From Eutrigla gurnardus (taxonomy: Eukaryota; Chordata; Actinopteri; Perciformes; Triglidae), in contig OY741268.1 of assembly GCA_963514095.1 (NCBI GenBank), forward strand, positions 28,812,064-28,876,063: DNA of 64,000 nt, read 5' to 3'. Positions 1 through 12,759 of this stretch are shown one piece after another (within the stretch, counting starts at the first letter, position 1; each line of letters begins with the position of its first letter). The position numbers were made by a program, and so were the translations under genes. The notes under the pieces were generated by a model. That model made no database searches, was not told the origin of the DNA, and saw only the letters and a program-made list of their open reading frames with translations.

Positions 1-2848
1 CCTCACCTTCATGTCTTTCTCACACTCTTTTTCGCCGTCAGAAGCAACTAGCAGATGAGTTAAGCCCCGCCCCCCTCTCCAGATGACCCTTCACCTTCAG
101 ATACATTTCGGGTTTTTAACGACCGTCTCAAACTCACCGAGGAAAACGTCCTTATTAGAGTTGTTTTGTTGTTTCTTTTTTTCCCCACACACAGGAGATG
201 CATGGATCACAGATATAGAAAGTATCTTAAAATGGCTACGAAACCCCCTCGAGATTCAGGGGGGAGTCACGCTAGTAATATATATAAAAAAACATAATAT
301 TTGGGTTCATGGCCCAAAGGTCTGGCTAGTTTTGTCTTAATATCACTGTAATCAAATCCGGGATTTACAATGTGGAAAACACGTCGAGTGAGGGTAGTGT
401 GCTTCTAGAGCTAGTTGAATTGTTAACACCCCCCCTCTCCCCCAACCTCTTTCTCCTCACCCTGCACTCCCCCCTTTGACCTTTACATGCACACATACAT
501 TCCACACACTCATAACACACACACAATGAAGCACACACACACACACACACCCTACCATGTTTGTGTTTGTCAAGCAGTTTGTCTTTTTTACCTCCCAACT
601 CCCTCTCTCTCCTCTCCCCCCTCCTCCCCTCTCCTCTCACTCCCCCCTCCTGCCCCCCCTCCCCAACCCCTCTGCATGTCCTAGTGGTACTGGTAGTTGG
701 GTGCATGGAAAAAGCAGCAAGCAAATCGTTTTTCCACTCGGTGAAAAAAAATAAAAATTGTGTCTTCATTTTAACATTCAGCAATAAATCCCCTTCTCTT
801 CATGTCCTTCGTTCTTGGAATATGCTAGATGATTTTTTGCAAGTTTTATCCAAAACATACTACTTGTAAAAGAAGAAAAATCCCAAACCACCCCTTCATA
901 TGAAAAATAAAACTTTATTCCTACCATTTTGAAACAGTCCTGTCATCTTTGTGACAAAGAATAAATAAAACGTATTTTCTATGAAGACGTGGGACCAAGT
1001 CCACCACATGTACAGTAAGGATGGAGTTGCAGCCAACGCCCAGCAGATGGCAGCATCGTCTAATTGAATGTGCCATGAACTGAATGATGAAGCCTTCTGT
1101 ATGTAAGTAGAAACATTTGTTTTTATTTCCTACTACTCGAAATGTTTCCAGAGAAAACGTTAATTTGGATTGTGATGATGATTTTTAAATTAAATTTAAA
1201 TCAAATAGTTTTTAAATATGACATAGGGAAACATAATTATACTTAATTATGGCTGTATTCCTTTTAGTTTCTCCTCACTTTAGTATATCAGTCATTATTG
1301 ATCACCTGTGCTTTTCCTGCTATGACGGTCAAAATGTCATATTGGTCATATGTCTAAAACAGACAATGTGTAGTACTGTACAAGTAGATACAATATGTTG
1401 TTTAAATTGAGTTTATAGATGTTAACGGAAACATTTCAACATTTAAAAAAATGCGACTGAAATAATTATATTTTTAAGTGTTTTTTTGTGGCCAGGTTCA
1501 ACCCAGAGATTTTGCAATTATATGGTAAGCCTCTTAAAGACACATACATAATAAATATATAAATGTATGTTGGCTGTAACAGTTGGAGAACTAAACTTTA
1601 TATTTTCACATGTCAAAAATAGAATAGTTTGTTCCTTATAAATCATTGAATATTGAAAAGCATCCAAACGCATTCCAATAATGTAAAGTTAACATGGAGG
1701 TCACTTTTGGAGCCAGCCTCCTGTGGCCATTTGAGGAACTGCAGTTTTGGGTACTTCCCTGTTGATTCCATTTCTGAGCGCCGAAGGTTGCCGTTAAGCC
1801 ACGCCCCTGGACCTTATGGTAGTCAAGGTGAGACATTTTAATTGTACTCTTTACTACACATGGTGTTTGTCATTTTAACGTTTTTCAAGTAAAAGTCTCC
1901 TTTTGTCGTGGTATTGCTACGTTTTGTGTGATGCCGCTTAGTGAACTACAATGTAGGCTGTTAGCCGGGCTTGCTAGCTGGCGAGCTAGCTAGACATTAA
2001 AACTATGAAACCTATTTTTTTCCTCTCGTAGCTAGCTGGCTAACTTAGCTATGTTCAATTACAAATGTAACGTTAACTCACCTGATATATTTTTGTCCAG
2101 CGACTTCTGGTATCGAACACACAACTGCCTTAGCTTCAGCTCAACTTAGTTTTTTTCTACTGAACTACTTTCACAGCCTCACACTTCAACGGTTATACGA
2201 CAAAGTCTGACTTTTTTCTTGCAAAACTGTCTTTTAAATTGACAAACAATATGTGCTCAACACAGGATAAAAAAAATTCTCGTACATGTTTTCAACACGT
2301 GGCACTCTGTTAGCAGTGGTGGAGGGGCGGGGCTTCAGGCCTCTGCAGGAGGTCCAGCATGTCCTCCAACGGTGGGCCTGACTACTGGACGAAGCCTGCT
2401 AATGCTACGTGGATGCTGGATATGCTAACGTAATGCTACGTGGATGCTGGATATGCTAACGTTACAACCCGACTCTTCCTCACCTGGATGTCCTGAATGC
2501 GAGTCAGTTGCCGACAGGAAGCAGAATCGAACCAAGAGTACGTGAGTAACCCGCCACCGGGTGTGTTTGCGTATCTTGACCCTAACTTGTAACACTAATA
2601 ATGTTACTTTCAGGAGAAAAATCCTATGCTACTTAAATCAAAGCAAGCGATTTACACGCCATCGTGGAATGCTAACACCAATGCTAGCTTTAGCTAGGCT
2701 CAATGGTAGATATGGGTATACCTTTAGCTCACGAGATCACAGTAGATCCACTGAATTCTCTAAGGTGTGAATGTACTTTTATCTTCAGGCTGCAAGTATA
2801 GTAAAGAGGTTATCACATCCAGGAGGCAACCTCCTTAAACTGTCATTC

Positions 2849-2995
2849 TCTCTGCTGGCCACCAGGGGGCGACTCCTCTCTGGTTGTATAGAAGTCTATG
2901 AGAAAATGGTCCTACTTCTCTCTGCTGGCCACCAGGGGGCGACTCCTCTCTGGTTGTATAGAAGTCTATGAGAAAATGGTCCTACTTCTCTCTTG
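2849..2995. repeat. 70-bp tandem duplication containing a CTCF-like motif twice
   Basis: Two nearly identical 70-bp units follow each other directly. Each holds the string ggccaccagggggcga, at about 2857-2872 and 2927-2942, which fits the core CTCF consensus (CCASYAGRKGGCRS). The surrounding 2820-3190 sequence looks like a dispersed teleost repeat, so the motif may have been carried in by that repeat. The duplication is read directly; CTCF binding is inference. Confidence 0.75.
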
Positions 2996-4159
2996 ATGTA
3001 TTATCTCAGTAAACATTGTAAACATGAGTTTATGGTCTCAATCTCTAGTTTCAAGTCTTCTTCAATCCAGCATGATGTTCATTTAGTACATTATGGTCCA
3101 TTTAGAGTCCACCAGACCAGAAAGCAGGGGATGCTTTAGGGGGCGGGGCTTACCTGCTGATTGACAGGTCAATACCATGCTACCAATGCTAGTTAGCTAC
3201 TAAGATGACTTTAACACTTAGCTGTAAAGTTGACCTTGAATCATGAAGCTAACTTTGTTAGCAGCTTCACACAGAATCCAGATGGATTTATAGATTTAAT
3301 GGATTATTTGTAGCTAATTATTCTGCCAACAAATGAGAGGTATGTAACCAGAAGTGTTGCAACACCAGAGTTTTGTGATTCCAAGTGTGCGTCAGGCATT
3401 TCAAGCACTCGAGTGGCAGATGAGGCGGATGAATAATGCGACTTTGTTTCAGGAGGATTTCATTACCTGTTTGTCAGGTTCGAGACCTGTTTTGCACAGG
3501 TTTCAGCCAGCTGGTGGATTTATAGGTTATCTTGCTGTTTTGAGTCTGCTTGAGTCTTACTAAGTTAGCACAGAGGAATAAAGGTCTGCTTTGTGGCTGG
3601 ATCTCCGTCTGACAGGTGGGTGTGTTGGTGACCGATGAAGGGAGAACACGTCATTCCTGTTTTCTGTTGTGGGTGGATCCGACCGTCTGGGGTCCTCATG
3701 GTAAAGCGGATCCGTGGATTTTAAATCCTTGTTCACACAAGTGTGCCGGTACCACAGCAGGCCGCGTGATGTTAGGCTAGAAAAGTGGAGACTTTCTGGA
3801 TTCATCGTGAATGTGGGAGGTTTTTTTTTACTTAAAACGGGTAAGCCAAGAAAACTTTTGATTTATTTCAGTATTCTAAAATTACTAGGATATCAAGATT
3901 GTTACTATTAACTTTTCTGTATTCATCCCCTGGTGAAAAATAAGTATACTAAGTATATTATTTAATTCTACTACATTTGAACATACTTTCTACACTAATC
4001 ATCAGTATCCTTGAAGTTAATGATTAGTTTTTTGGAAAAACACGTTTCTTTACTAACTAGTATTTTAGCTGAATTTAAATAGTAGAAAAGCACAATTTGA
4101 AGTGTATTTAGTGCAAAGGTGTCAAAATGTAAATTTCCCCGCTGTGGGACTACTAAAGG

Positions 4160-4530
4160 ACTATCAATACTCAAGTAGAAGTACAGATACTTGTGACTGG
4201 TGAAAGTAGAAGTACTGATTCAACTTCTTTACTCAAGTAAAAGTAGATAAAGTACAGAACAGAAATGTACTCAAATTGAAAATGAAAAAGAATCACCTTG
4301 AAGGACATTTCTACTGTTTTGGTGTATTATTAAAGGAACAGAATAATCAATAATTTCCCTCAAATGCATAAAACTAAAGTAACAAGTCCGTTTTGAAGTG
4401 GAAAGTACAGATATTTGTTTTTAAATGTAGGGAGTAAAAGTAAAAAGTTGTCAGAAAAGTAAGCACTCAAGTAGAGTTAGCTGAAAGTATTTATACTTTG
4501 TAACTTTACACCTCTGGTTTAGTGTACTTT
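4160..4530 (+). repeat. Dispersed TACTCAAGTA-type repeat, copy 1
   Basis: This AT-rich segment is dense in the words tactcaagta, aagtacagatactt and gaaggacatttctact. The same word order recurs at about 22700-23040 on the same strand and, inverted, at about 13100-13335, 45050-45285 and 51610-51870. It resembles a common non-autonomous DNA-transposon-like repeat of fish genomes; the family name is not certain. Confidence 0.6.
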
Positions 4531-5212
4531 CATGTGCTAAAATGAACTTCAGCTATATTTTAGTACACTTAAGTACATGGCTTTCTGTGTACTAATATAC
4601 ACACTTGATTAATGAAATAAAATTGAGCTTTGTTTCCGTTAAAAGTCTATTAATAAAATATTGAGTGTCTAATATATAAACTATACCATTAATATATTCT
4701 TGATTTAGTGATAGTATGCTCAAGTAATCTTCTGGCTTATTTTCATTAAGTCATTCTTAAAACATACTTCGAGTGCATTGTTACAATAATCATTTTGAGC
4801 ATATATTTAAGAAATATACCAACAAAGTACAGAGAACTGAAAGAAAGAACTTTCACCTAAAGTATATTTTCCTATTATAGAAAGTGTACTACAGTACAAT
4901 TACTTTAAAGTGTGTTATTGTGAAAAAATACTTCAAATTATGATATTTATATTCCGGGGATTACATTTCTTTGTTAGATTATTTGATTATTTTATGGACA
5001 TTTTAATATTTACGGTGTTCGTTCGGATCATTTAATTGGTCGAGAGCTCCAGAACAGCCACTAAATGGACCTAACGTTGTCTCCTCCCCCGCTTGTCTCT
5101 TTCCTTTCTCTAACTTCACATTTCATGTGTTTTGAAACTCAAAAACATCTTTTTTTTACACACGTTTTCAGATTTGTCCGAGCTCACGTGCGTCCGGTGT
5201 GTTTGCGGTTGA

Positions 5213-6562
5213 ATGGCGCGGTGCTTCTGTCGCTGGCGTGGCGTGTTGATCTGTGTGTGCACGCCATGCATCTTCCTGGGCCTGCTGCTGGCCTACGTCA
5301 CCGTCGTGGTCTGCATGTCCATGAACGACTCAATGACACCGGGGACCGTAGTCCAGGGACCGGGACCCATTCACTTCGTGGCCTCGGGAACTTTCCGGAT
5401 CAACGGCTTTGCGCCGCTCCCCAAAACGTTCTGGGAGCTCCAACAAGGCGACGCCCTTTGGAACCGCATCCAGCGGACCATCGACCACCATCTCAACCCC
5501 ATCCTGCGTCCCAATAACACCCTGAGGGGGTTTGAGAACGGCACCTTCTATGAGTCCCTGCTGAAGGAAGCTTTCTCCGGAGTTACCGATATGGAGCGCA
5601 GGAGAGACCAGTTTCCACCACTGATCCAAGACTTTGTGAGCCACATGGACAGGAGGGACTACCGGGCCCTCCTCCAGCCAGATCAGGTTTGTGGAGCCGG
5701 GGCAAAGGACGAGAAGGAGCTGCCTCTTCTTCTGCTGGCCATCAAGTCAACGGGGCTGAATTTTAAGAACCGGCAGGCCATTCGGGAGACCTGGGGTCGG
5801 GCGGGATGGGTTGCAGGGCTGAAGCCGAACAGCAGCGATGGAGGGTACGTCCGCAGGGTTTTCCTGCTCGGGAAAGTAAACGTGGACGACGTGGATCTAT
5901 CCGAGCGGCTGCAGCTGGAGAGCAAACGTTACGGCGACATTCTGCAGTGGGACTTCAGGGACACCTTTTTCAATCTCACCCTGAAGGACGTGCTCTTCTG
6001 GAGCTGGTTCTCGCAGTCATGCAACCAGACTCGCTTTGTCTTCAAGGGGGACGACGACGTCTTCGTCAACACGCCAAAAATGATGGTCTACCTCCGGGAC
6101 CAGCTGCAGAAGCCCCAAGTGGACAAGACCATAGAGGACTTCATGATCGGTGACGTCATATCAGTGGCCACACCCAACCGGATCAACGAGTCCAAGTACT
6201 TCATCCCAGACAGCTTCTACCAGGGCGTCTATCCCATGTATGCAGGCGGGGGAGGGGTGGTGTACTCGGGCCTGTTGACCAAACGCCTCCACCACATGTC
6301 CAAGAGGATCAACCTGTTCCCCATCGACGACGTCTACGTGGGGATGTGCATGTTCCGGCTCAACGCTCACCCGGTCCACCACCCCGCCTTCCTCACGTTC
6401 GGCTTTGACGACAAGGAAGAGAAGGAGCCGTGCTCCTATCACACCGTCCTGTTGGTCCACAGACGGACCCCCGACCAGATGGTCCAACTGTGGGCCCACG
6501 TGAGGAAGACCCAGGCTCTGTGCTTGGATGTGGTCCTGAGGAGGGGAGACACGAAGAACTAA
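5213..6562 (+). CDS. b3gnt2: GT31 beta-1,3-N-acetylglucosaminyltransferase, B3GNT2-like
   Basis: A complete 449-residue protein in one uninterrupted coding exon. A type II Golgi signal anchor spans about residues 11-34 after a short basic cytosolic tail. Family GT31 landmarks are visible: RQAIRETWG (187-195), the DDD metal/UDP-sugar motif (280-282) inside FVFKGDDDVFVNT, YAGGGG (343-348) and FPIDDVYVGMC (369-379). N-glycosylation sequons lie at 101, 109, 206, 254, 271 and 325. By family, the enzyme should add GlcNAc in beta-1,3 linkage to galactose and so extend poly-N-acetyllactosamine in the Golgi lumen. Spacing and motif wording fit B3GNT2 best, with an N-terminal stem somewhat longer than the human protein's; the exact teleost paralogue (b3gnt2a, b or like) is unresolved. 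The start was chosen because the anchor follows directly. A splice-acceptor-like site ends at 5171, implying an upstream untranslated exon. Large antisense frames over this exon are shadows. Confidence 0.88.
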   Translation: MARCFCRWRGVLICVCTPCIFLGLLLAYVTVVVCMSMNDSMTPGTVVQGPGPIHFVASGTFRINGFAPLPKTFWELQQGDALWNRIQRTIDHHLNPILRPNNTLRGFENGTFYESLLKEAFSGVTDMERRRDQFPPLIQDFVSHMDRRDYRALLQPDQVCGAGAKDEKELPLLLLAIKSTGLNFKNRQAIRETWGRAGWVAGLKPNSSDGGYVRRVFLLGKVNVDDVDLSERLQLESKRYGDILQWDFRDTFFNLTLKDVLFWSWFSQSCNQTRFVFKGDDDVFVNTPKMMVYLRDQLQKPQVDKTIEDFMIGDVISVATPNRINESKYFIPDSFYQGVYPMYAGGGGVVYSGLLTKRLHHMSKRINLFPIDDVYVGMCMFRLNAHPVHHPAFLTFGFDDKEEKEPCSYHTVLLVHRRTPDQMVQLWAHVRKTQALCLDVVLRRGDTKN

Positions 6563-8318
6563 CAAACGAAGGAAGTCCTCGTCGGTGACGCTGTATTTAT
6601 TCATGTCCCGGGGTTCTATTTAATTATTCTAAACACTGTGAAAACCTTTAACATACCAGCAGCATTTTCTTTACATATTTTATATATTTTTTACAAACTA
6701 CACATTTTTTTATACTTTATATATTTGGGAGTTACACAACGTTTAGCTGACGTTTGCTAGAAAGGCGTGTACAGAAGTGAGCGTTTTATATCTTATTTAT
6801 TTTTTACAGCTTCATAACTTTGAGTGCTAGTGAAGTTTAAATTACCACTATTTATGGACATGATTTGCAGCGTTGAAACTGAAGCGGTCTGATGATTGGC
6901 TGGGTGTCGACCAATCAGCTTCCAGTAATGATCCGCTCCACTTCCGAGAAGTTTCAGAGAAACGTCTTAAAAAATGTGATGAACGAGTTTTCTTGTTCGA
7001 TTCTGTATGTCTGTTTTTTTCACATCCCAATAAACGTTCAAAACCACACCCAGTGGACCCCCGTCCCCACTCCCTGCCCCCCCACTTCCTGCGATCGTGC
7101 TCGGACCCACACCGTCTCGGCCTACGTTTTGATGACCCAGTATCCCAGCGTTAGTTCTGTCCCGTAGCAACTCATCGAGCGGTCGAGGACTCTCTTGCAA
7201 ACATTTTGAGCCCTTTGTGCATCACTTTCCATTAAGTCTACATCCTTATTATTACCCACAAACCTTAGCGTTGTGACGTTAAACAGCTGGGCAGTTTAAC
7301 ATTTATTATGGAATATAAAAACGCACAAAATCGGAGTAAAAGGCTTTTATTACACATTGTTTATTCATCAAAAATGTATTTTTCCTTTTGAATATTGAAG
7401 CAGACTAAAAGGAGTAGATTTGTTCTCGTGTCATCAAGGTAACATAACATCCAGCGCTGTCCTGTTTCTATTTGAATTTGATTGTATTTGTATTTTTGAG
7501 ACAAAATCTTTTCCACAAACAGAAAGAAATAATATAAACACCTTGAAACGCCGGTGTGGTAATTAAAACACACCACAAGCTTTCAGAGTAGTTATTAATT
7601 GAATAATTAACGAGCAGCAGCAAAACTATGTTTCAACTGTACCAAATGAAACTCATTTCTTACAGGTAATTGAAAATGTATTACTGCAGTAAAAATACCA
7701 GCCATACCTCAGGGGGGAGTTTGTAGAAACCCGACTGGAAGTTTTCACTAAAGCCTCGGGGGCAAAACACGTAATAAGAAAGTCCCTGTAGTTCTGGTTC
7801 CACTAGATGTACTGATGTCCTGCTCACCCTTTACGTCATATTTATACGTTTATGTGTTTGCTTTCACATCCATAACTTCTGCACAACAGTTTCTAGAAGT
7901 AATGGTTCTTTGAACGTGAAATAAAAAGGCATTCTTAAAGTAACAAACAAATCCAAGAACTTTACCTTTATCAAGTCAAGTCACGGGGGAAGGAATGTCA
8001 GAAAAAGATGAGTCACAATGACGAGCTGTCAGTGAAATCGCCACGGCGACCAGCTGCATTCAACTGAACACTAAATCATCCTGTTTTTAAGTAAGATGCT
8101 CAGTAGAAACACTGACGTGTGATTCTGGCTCAGTGTCGGTTTAAGTTCGACGTGAGTGATTTCAGATTTTTATTTATTTGTTTTTTTAAATCAGTCCGTT
8201 CCGTGGATGGTCATTTGTCCACACGGAGCTGTTGCTCGGTCGCCGTTCCAGCCAGCGGCAGCACTCGTGACTTTCACAACTCTCACTCTCGAGTGTCCCG
8301 TGTCCCTCAGCGCCGCCA
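6563..8318. other. Tail-to-tail gap between the GT31 gene and EIF1AD: 3' UTRs
   Basis: No coding similarity is seen. An AATAAA at 7029-7034 is a plausible polyadenylation signal for the plus-strand glycosyltransferase, giving a 3' UTR of about 470 nt. For minus-strand EIF1AD the complement of AATAAA occurs at 8169-8174. The stretch 7350-8100 is AT-rich and otherwise featureless to my reading. Confidence 0.5.
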
Positions 8319-9312
8319 CTATGAACCATTTTCTGTCCTTTTCTCCTCCTCGTCCTCGTCGTCGTCCTCCTCCTCGCTCTCACTGTACTGGTAGTTGCAG
8401 CGGTTGGTGTTCACAAAGAGGTCGCTGTCGTCGTCTTCGGAGTCACTGAACTCCTCGTCTTTCTCCTTTGCGTCCGTCTTGTCCCCCTCTGACTGAACGT
8501 CTTTAAAACCCTCCGGCCTGAAGAAAGAAAAAGAAGAAATTATTAAAAGATATGCTCGGTTACATTTGACAAAGTGACGCTAGTCGTGCGCTGCGTGCGT
8601 GGCTCCGACTCACCAGAGCTTCTCTGTTTGCAGGTACTGAATGTGATCTTTGTAGAGAATGAAGCTGATCTCTGCCTTCACCTTCTCTCCTTCCTCAATG
8701 GGATCCACAATCACAAAGTCACCTTGAGGCATCAGAGAACAGACATGTATGAAATACCACAAAAAATAGATTTTTGTTAAAAAGGTGCAGAACGGTCACA
8801 AGTCCCACACGTCTACACATTGTCTATATGTATATATTGGAAAATATATCGCTGGAGGTGATATACGTATGCAATTTGAAAGCTATCAAGTAGATAATAT
8901 ATATTAAATTAAAGATCCCATTCTCCAGCTGAAAACCCTAAATATGGTCTTAATCCATGCATGCTATGGTTGAGCGTTAAAGCACAGAGGAGATGTGGAA
9001 AACGTTTGATCCCACTCCATCACTTACCTCTCTTGATCCAGAGGTTCTTGCGGAACTTGGTGGGCATGCTCACCAGGAACGTCTCACCTCGGGCTGTGAC
9101 GGTTTCATGGAGGTTGTTGCCACGGCTACCAGTAACCTGCAAGTGCAAAGGGGGTAGAGATCATGTATGGAGTGAATCCGGGGTGGTGGTTCACTGTCAA
9201 ATACCTTAAATGCAACGCAGCTCACCTTCACGATCTGCTGGTTCTCCGTGGGCGTGACGAAGTCCCCGAGAACCTCCTGGACAACGTGTTTGCGTTTGGT
9301 GGCCTGTGACAT
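8319..9312 (-). CDS. eif1ad: Probable RNA-binding protein EIF1AD (eIF1A-domain containing)
   Basis: Four coding exons on the minus strand: 9312-9226, 9136-9028, 8722-8614 and 8517-8319. All have GT-AG borders and join to 504 nt, 167 residues plus stop; human EIF1AD is about 165. The N terminus MSQATKRKHV is characteristic of the family. Residues about 5-95 form the S1/OB-fold eIF1A-like domain, including NIWIKRGD-type wording split across exons 2 and 3. The C terminus is a very acidic Ser/Glu/Asp tail with SDLFVNTNR. The human protein is nuclear/nucleolar and has been linked to pre-40S maturation and stress responses. An acceptor just upstream of the ATG (near 9345) and a donor at 9979 indicate an untranslated first exon reaching to about 10150. 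In mammals BANF1 is the divergent neighbour; I find no BANF1 coding sequence here. Confidence 0.93.
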
Positions 9313-9978
9313 CGTAGACGGCTTCACGTTCCTTCGCCAGCTGAGAGAAGAAGGAAGATAGGATATCAGATTGAGTTTGCCATCATTGTAGAGGAGTGAA
9401 AAATAGAGCCTGATTTTATGAAAATACAGGATGCAAAAATACATTTGATTTATCCTAAATTGATGCAGATAAATCTTATGATTTAAGATCATCTTATTTA
9501 ATTGTTTGTTATGTGTGTGAGGCGATGCAGATATGTATTTCTATCCATATGAAGTATTATAAGTATGTTTTAGTGTCAGTTTTGCGAGTTTTAGGCACAT
9601 TGTAATGGTTATCGGGATAGTATCATGAATCGCAATTATTCTTGGCACGATTAATTTAAATATCGTCCCATGTCTAGAAGAAATTGCGGTTAGGGTCATC
9701 CTAAAAACAAGAAAAAAACCGACGAGCTGACGCCAGCTAAACTCAGATTAAAGTTATTTTAGCAACGTTAACAAAACCAAGACAGATACTTTAAAGAACG
9801 TACATTATTCCCGTAACCCCTTATTTTAGCTACTTTGCTATAAACGTAAGCGAGGAGATGCTTTTATTTGTTTACTACGACGTTCGCGTTCCCAGCGCTT
9901 TAGCCGGCTAAGCTAACGTTAGCGTTTCCGTTAGCCGTCTCTTAGCAGCTCAAACGCGTTATCAAGTTACACAACTAC

Positions 9979-10150
9979 CTTGAAAGAAAGAGAAACAGTA
10001 ACGGCGTCTCTTCGGAGCAGACAGCGGGTCTGTCGAGCTTCACAGCAGCTCAAAAAAATCACTTTAAAGCAGGAAAAAGCGAACCACACGCGTTCCTGCT
10101 CTCTGGCAACAGCAAACGTTGTACTTCCGGTGTCAGGTCCGCGACTCGTT
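9979..10150 (-). promoter_or_regulatory. EIF1AD untranslated first exon and ETS-type promoter
   Basis: On the minus strand a donor (CAAG before GTAGTT) ends the exon at 9979. An ETS/GABPA-type motif ACTTCCGG lies at 10123-10130. The transcription start is estimated near the right end and not known exactly. The arrangement suits a housekeeping promoter without a TATA box. Confidence 0.55.
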
Positions 10151-10357
10151 TTCAAAATAAAGCTCGCTCGTCTATTTTATATTTACCACTTGGCTAAAAG
10201 GACGCGCAGTGGGGGTTTATAACTACACTTAACTGTGAGAAATTAATCCAGCATTAATGGCTGTTATTTGTCTGAGTATCTCATAAGTATCAACTCTTTT
10301 TGTCCTAATCCCGCTTTATTGCGACACACAGGTCTAGTTATTCCGTGGCGGTGCCTT

Positions 10358-10377
10358 TGCATTGTGGGAAGTGGAGT
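10358..10377 (-). promoter_or_regulatory. ZNF143/SBS-like promoter motif
   Basis: The plus strand reads gcattgtgggaagtggagt. Its reverse complement matches the ZNF143 (Staf) binding-site consensus ACTACAATTCCCAGAATGC with about three differences. It lies about 200 bp upstream of the presumed EIF1AD start. This could be a distal element of that promoter or the relic of a divergent promoter; motif match only. Confidence 0.4.
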
Positions 10378-11308
10378 TTCCTCAGGATTTGAGCAGCATT
10401 CAAGATCGCCAACATACACCGTTGCCAACCTGTTCTCATGGAATACACGAGGTAACTTCGTATCTATAAAATTCGATTTTTTTTTTATTTTTTATTTATG
10501 TCACCTTAAAAATTTAAAAATGACTTAAGACAAAACCATCGATAAATACGACAAACAGCAGTGTACGTTTATAAAGTTAAATGTTGTATTCCCTTTGATT
10601 ATAACCATTAAATATTATATATTAATATTAAATATTATATTATAATCATTAGACATTTAAGTAATTTGATGTCATTGTGGTTCTTGATTAAAGTCGACAG
10701 TATAATCTAATCACAGTAAAAATGTTCTTTTGCATTTTCAATGGATTTTTATTGATTTTATTTATTATTGTATTGATTTTTATTCTGTAGAAAAGAACAT
10801 AATACACAAAGAATAGGAATCCACACTTTTTTTTAAATTCAACCTTAATTTATTTCTCACTTGTCTTTTTTTTTAACAATTTCATTGCAGTTATGTACGA
10901 ACAATTTGTGCAAGAACTATATAAGGTCAAATCCCCCACAAATACTACATAGCGTTAGTATGGACACTGGAAAAAAAACTAAAAACATCCAAGAAAACTA
11001 AAAAACTACAATTATTGCACACTCTTATATCAAATGCGGGCTCAGTTACTGTGAGGAACGATGAGTTAAAACTAAAACCTGCCAATAAAACAGCAATCAT
11101 TATGACCTGCAGGACTAACGGAATGACATGCACGTTAAACGTGGTTTATAATTCATATAGAGATCCTCAGCAGAGCGAGCTTTGTTAGAGCTGGTATGTT
11201 TTCAGTAAACGGACACGGGGTGTGAGGTATGAGGTGGAACACTGGTCTAGTTTCAGTAACAGCAGGAGAACTTTAGCATCTGATTGCAATCATCATGCAA
11301 TCTGGATC

Positions 11309-11483
<175 letters not shown>

Positions 11484-11489
11484 ACTGCT

Positions 11490-12759
11490 TTAGTTGACTA
11501 CAGCAGATGAGCACATCTTGTTGATCCCACAGGCATTGGACCCCCTGTAAAGGTTGTAGTAACCCTGTAAGACAAACAGTAGTTAGTTTTGTGCCGTTAA
11601 GGTCATTAAATGTCAATTTTAAGAATAAAAAAATCAGAATGTGGGTTTTAGTTGCTATACTATCAAGAGGAATACATCATTATGTATGTCTATAACCCAC
11701 ACAGGCTGTTAGTATCTGGTCGTACCTGTTCTCCATAGTCCTCCCCCCAGCTGTTTTTGATGGCCCAGAACGGGACGCCTTTACCTGAAAGCACAGAAAC
11801 GTTAACACGATAGCAGGAACGCCGGCAGCAATAAAACCTGGACAAAAAAAAACACCTACGTTCTCCGAATCCCACCAGCAGCACCGCGTGGTCGATCATC
11901 CAGGGGTTGCAGAAGATCTTCAGAGGGTGAGACACGCCCTTCCTGTAGAACTACGACGTTCAGAGGACAACATTCATTAAAAGTGAGCCGGTGATCACAT
12001 TCAGATCCAGAAGCATTTCCGCGTTAATGTGACGGGATGTCGGTGTGTTAAAGTGGGTCTGGCTGCTCACCTGCATGGCAAAGGCATTCAGCGCTACAGA
12101 GACCGGTCCGTTCTCAGCCAGCCACGCTGCAATCTCTGAGCGGAAACATCAACAGCTGTTAATCTCCGCTACGTGTCTTTGAATTAAGAGTTTCTTCATT
12201 AAATCTAATCAGTTTCACCTCCAGACTTCAAAATAAAAGCTTCTCAAAGTGTCTTTTAGTGATCTTTCCTGTTCCTGCCCGCTCACCCTTCTCGTCTTTG
12301 GACAGCTCCAGCGAGCTGTTGATGTAGGCGGCCACCTTCCCGTTGGTGAAGTCGCACCGCTGCTTCTGCCCGGTGTAGGAGTAGTCGGCCTCGGTCTCCA
12401 GACCGCCTGAACGACAAACGGGAGGATGAAGATTTCAAAAGAAGGGCATCGGCGTGAATCACGTGTGTGCTTTCATGTCCGCTTCACTCACCGAGCTTCT
12501 CGATGGCTTCGTAAGCGTTGGACGGCAGCCCTCCTCTGCACGCCTGGTCCAGCCCGTCGCAGTCGACCAGCTCTGAGGAGGACAAACCAGTGAAATCACC
12601 GCAACTTTATCGACAACTGTGAAGCGACGACCCATGCAGGTCTGTGTGAGTTCTACCTTGTTCAGAGAGGGACAGCAGCGACCCATTTCTCAGGAACCAC
12701 TGGCCTTCAATGTTGCCGATCACAGAAAAGGCCCAGCAGGATCCACACATTCCCTGCAG

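Larger units (their letters stand above)
1..5171. other. Left flank: gene-poor, repeat-rich, no supported coding exon
   Basis: I see no reading frame here with recognisable protein similarity. Positions 420-690 are pyrimidine- and CA-rich. AATAAA-type signals occur near 905 and 960, which could belong to the 3' end of an upstream gene, but nothing proves it. Positions 1650-1850 and 2820-3190 read like dispersed fish repeats. A 31-bp unit is tandemly doubled at about 2397-2464. A copy of a TACTCAAGTA-type repeat fills about 4160-4530. A possible splice acceptor ends at 5171, so an untranslated first exon of the glycosyltransferase gene could lie in this flank; I could not place it. Confidence 0.6.

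Noticed and set aside
1..960. 3' UTR of an upstream gene, suggested by AATAAA signals near 905 and 960
   Set aside because: No coding exon is visible to attach it to; left as flank.
5330..6604. Several long frames on both strands over the GT31 exon (5065-5517, 5330-5644, 5806-6153, 6161-6604)
   Set aside because: They overlap a coding exon with all GT31 motifs and show no protein family features of their own.
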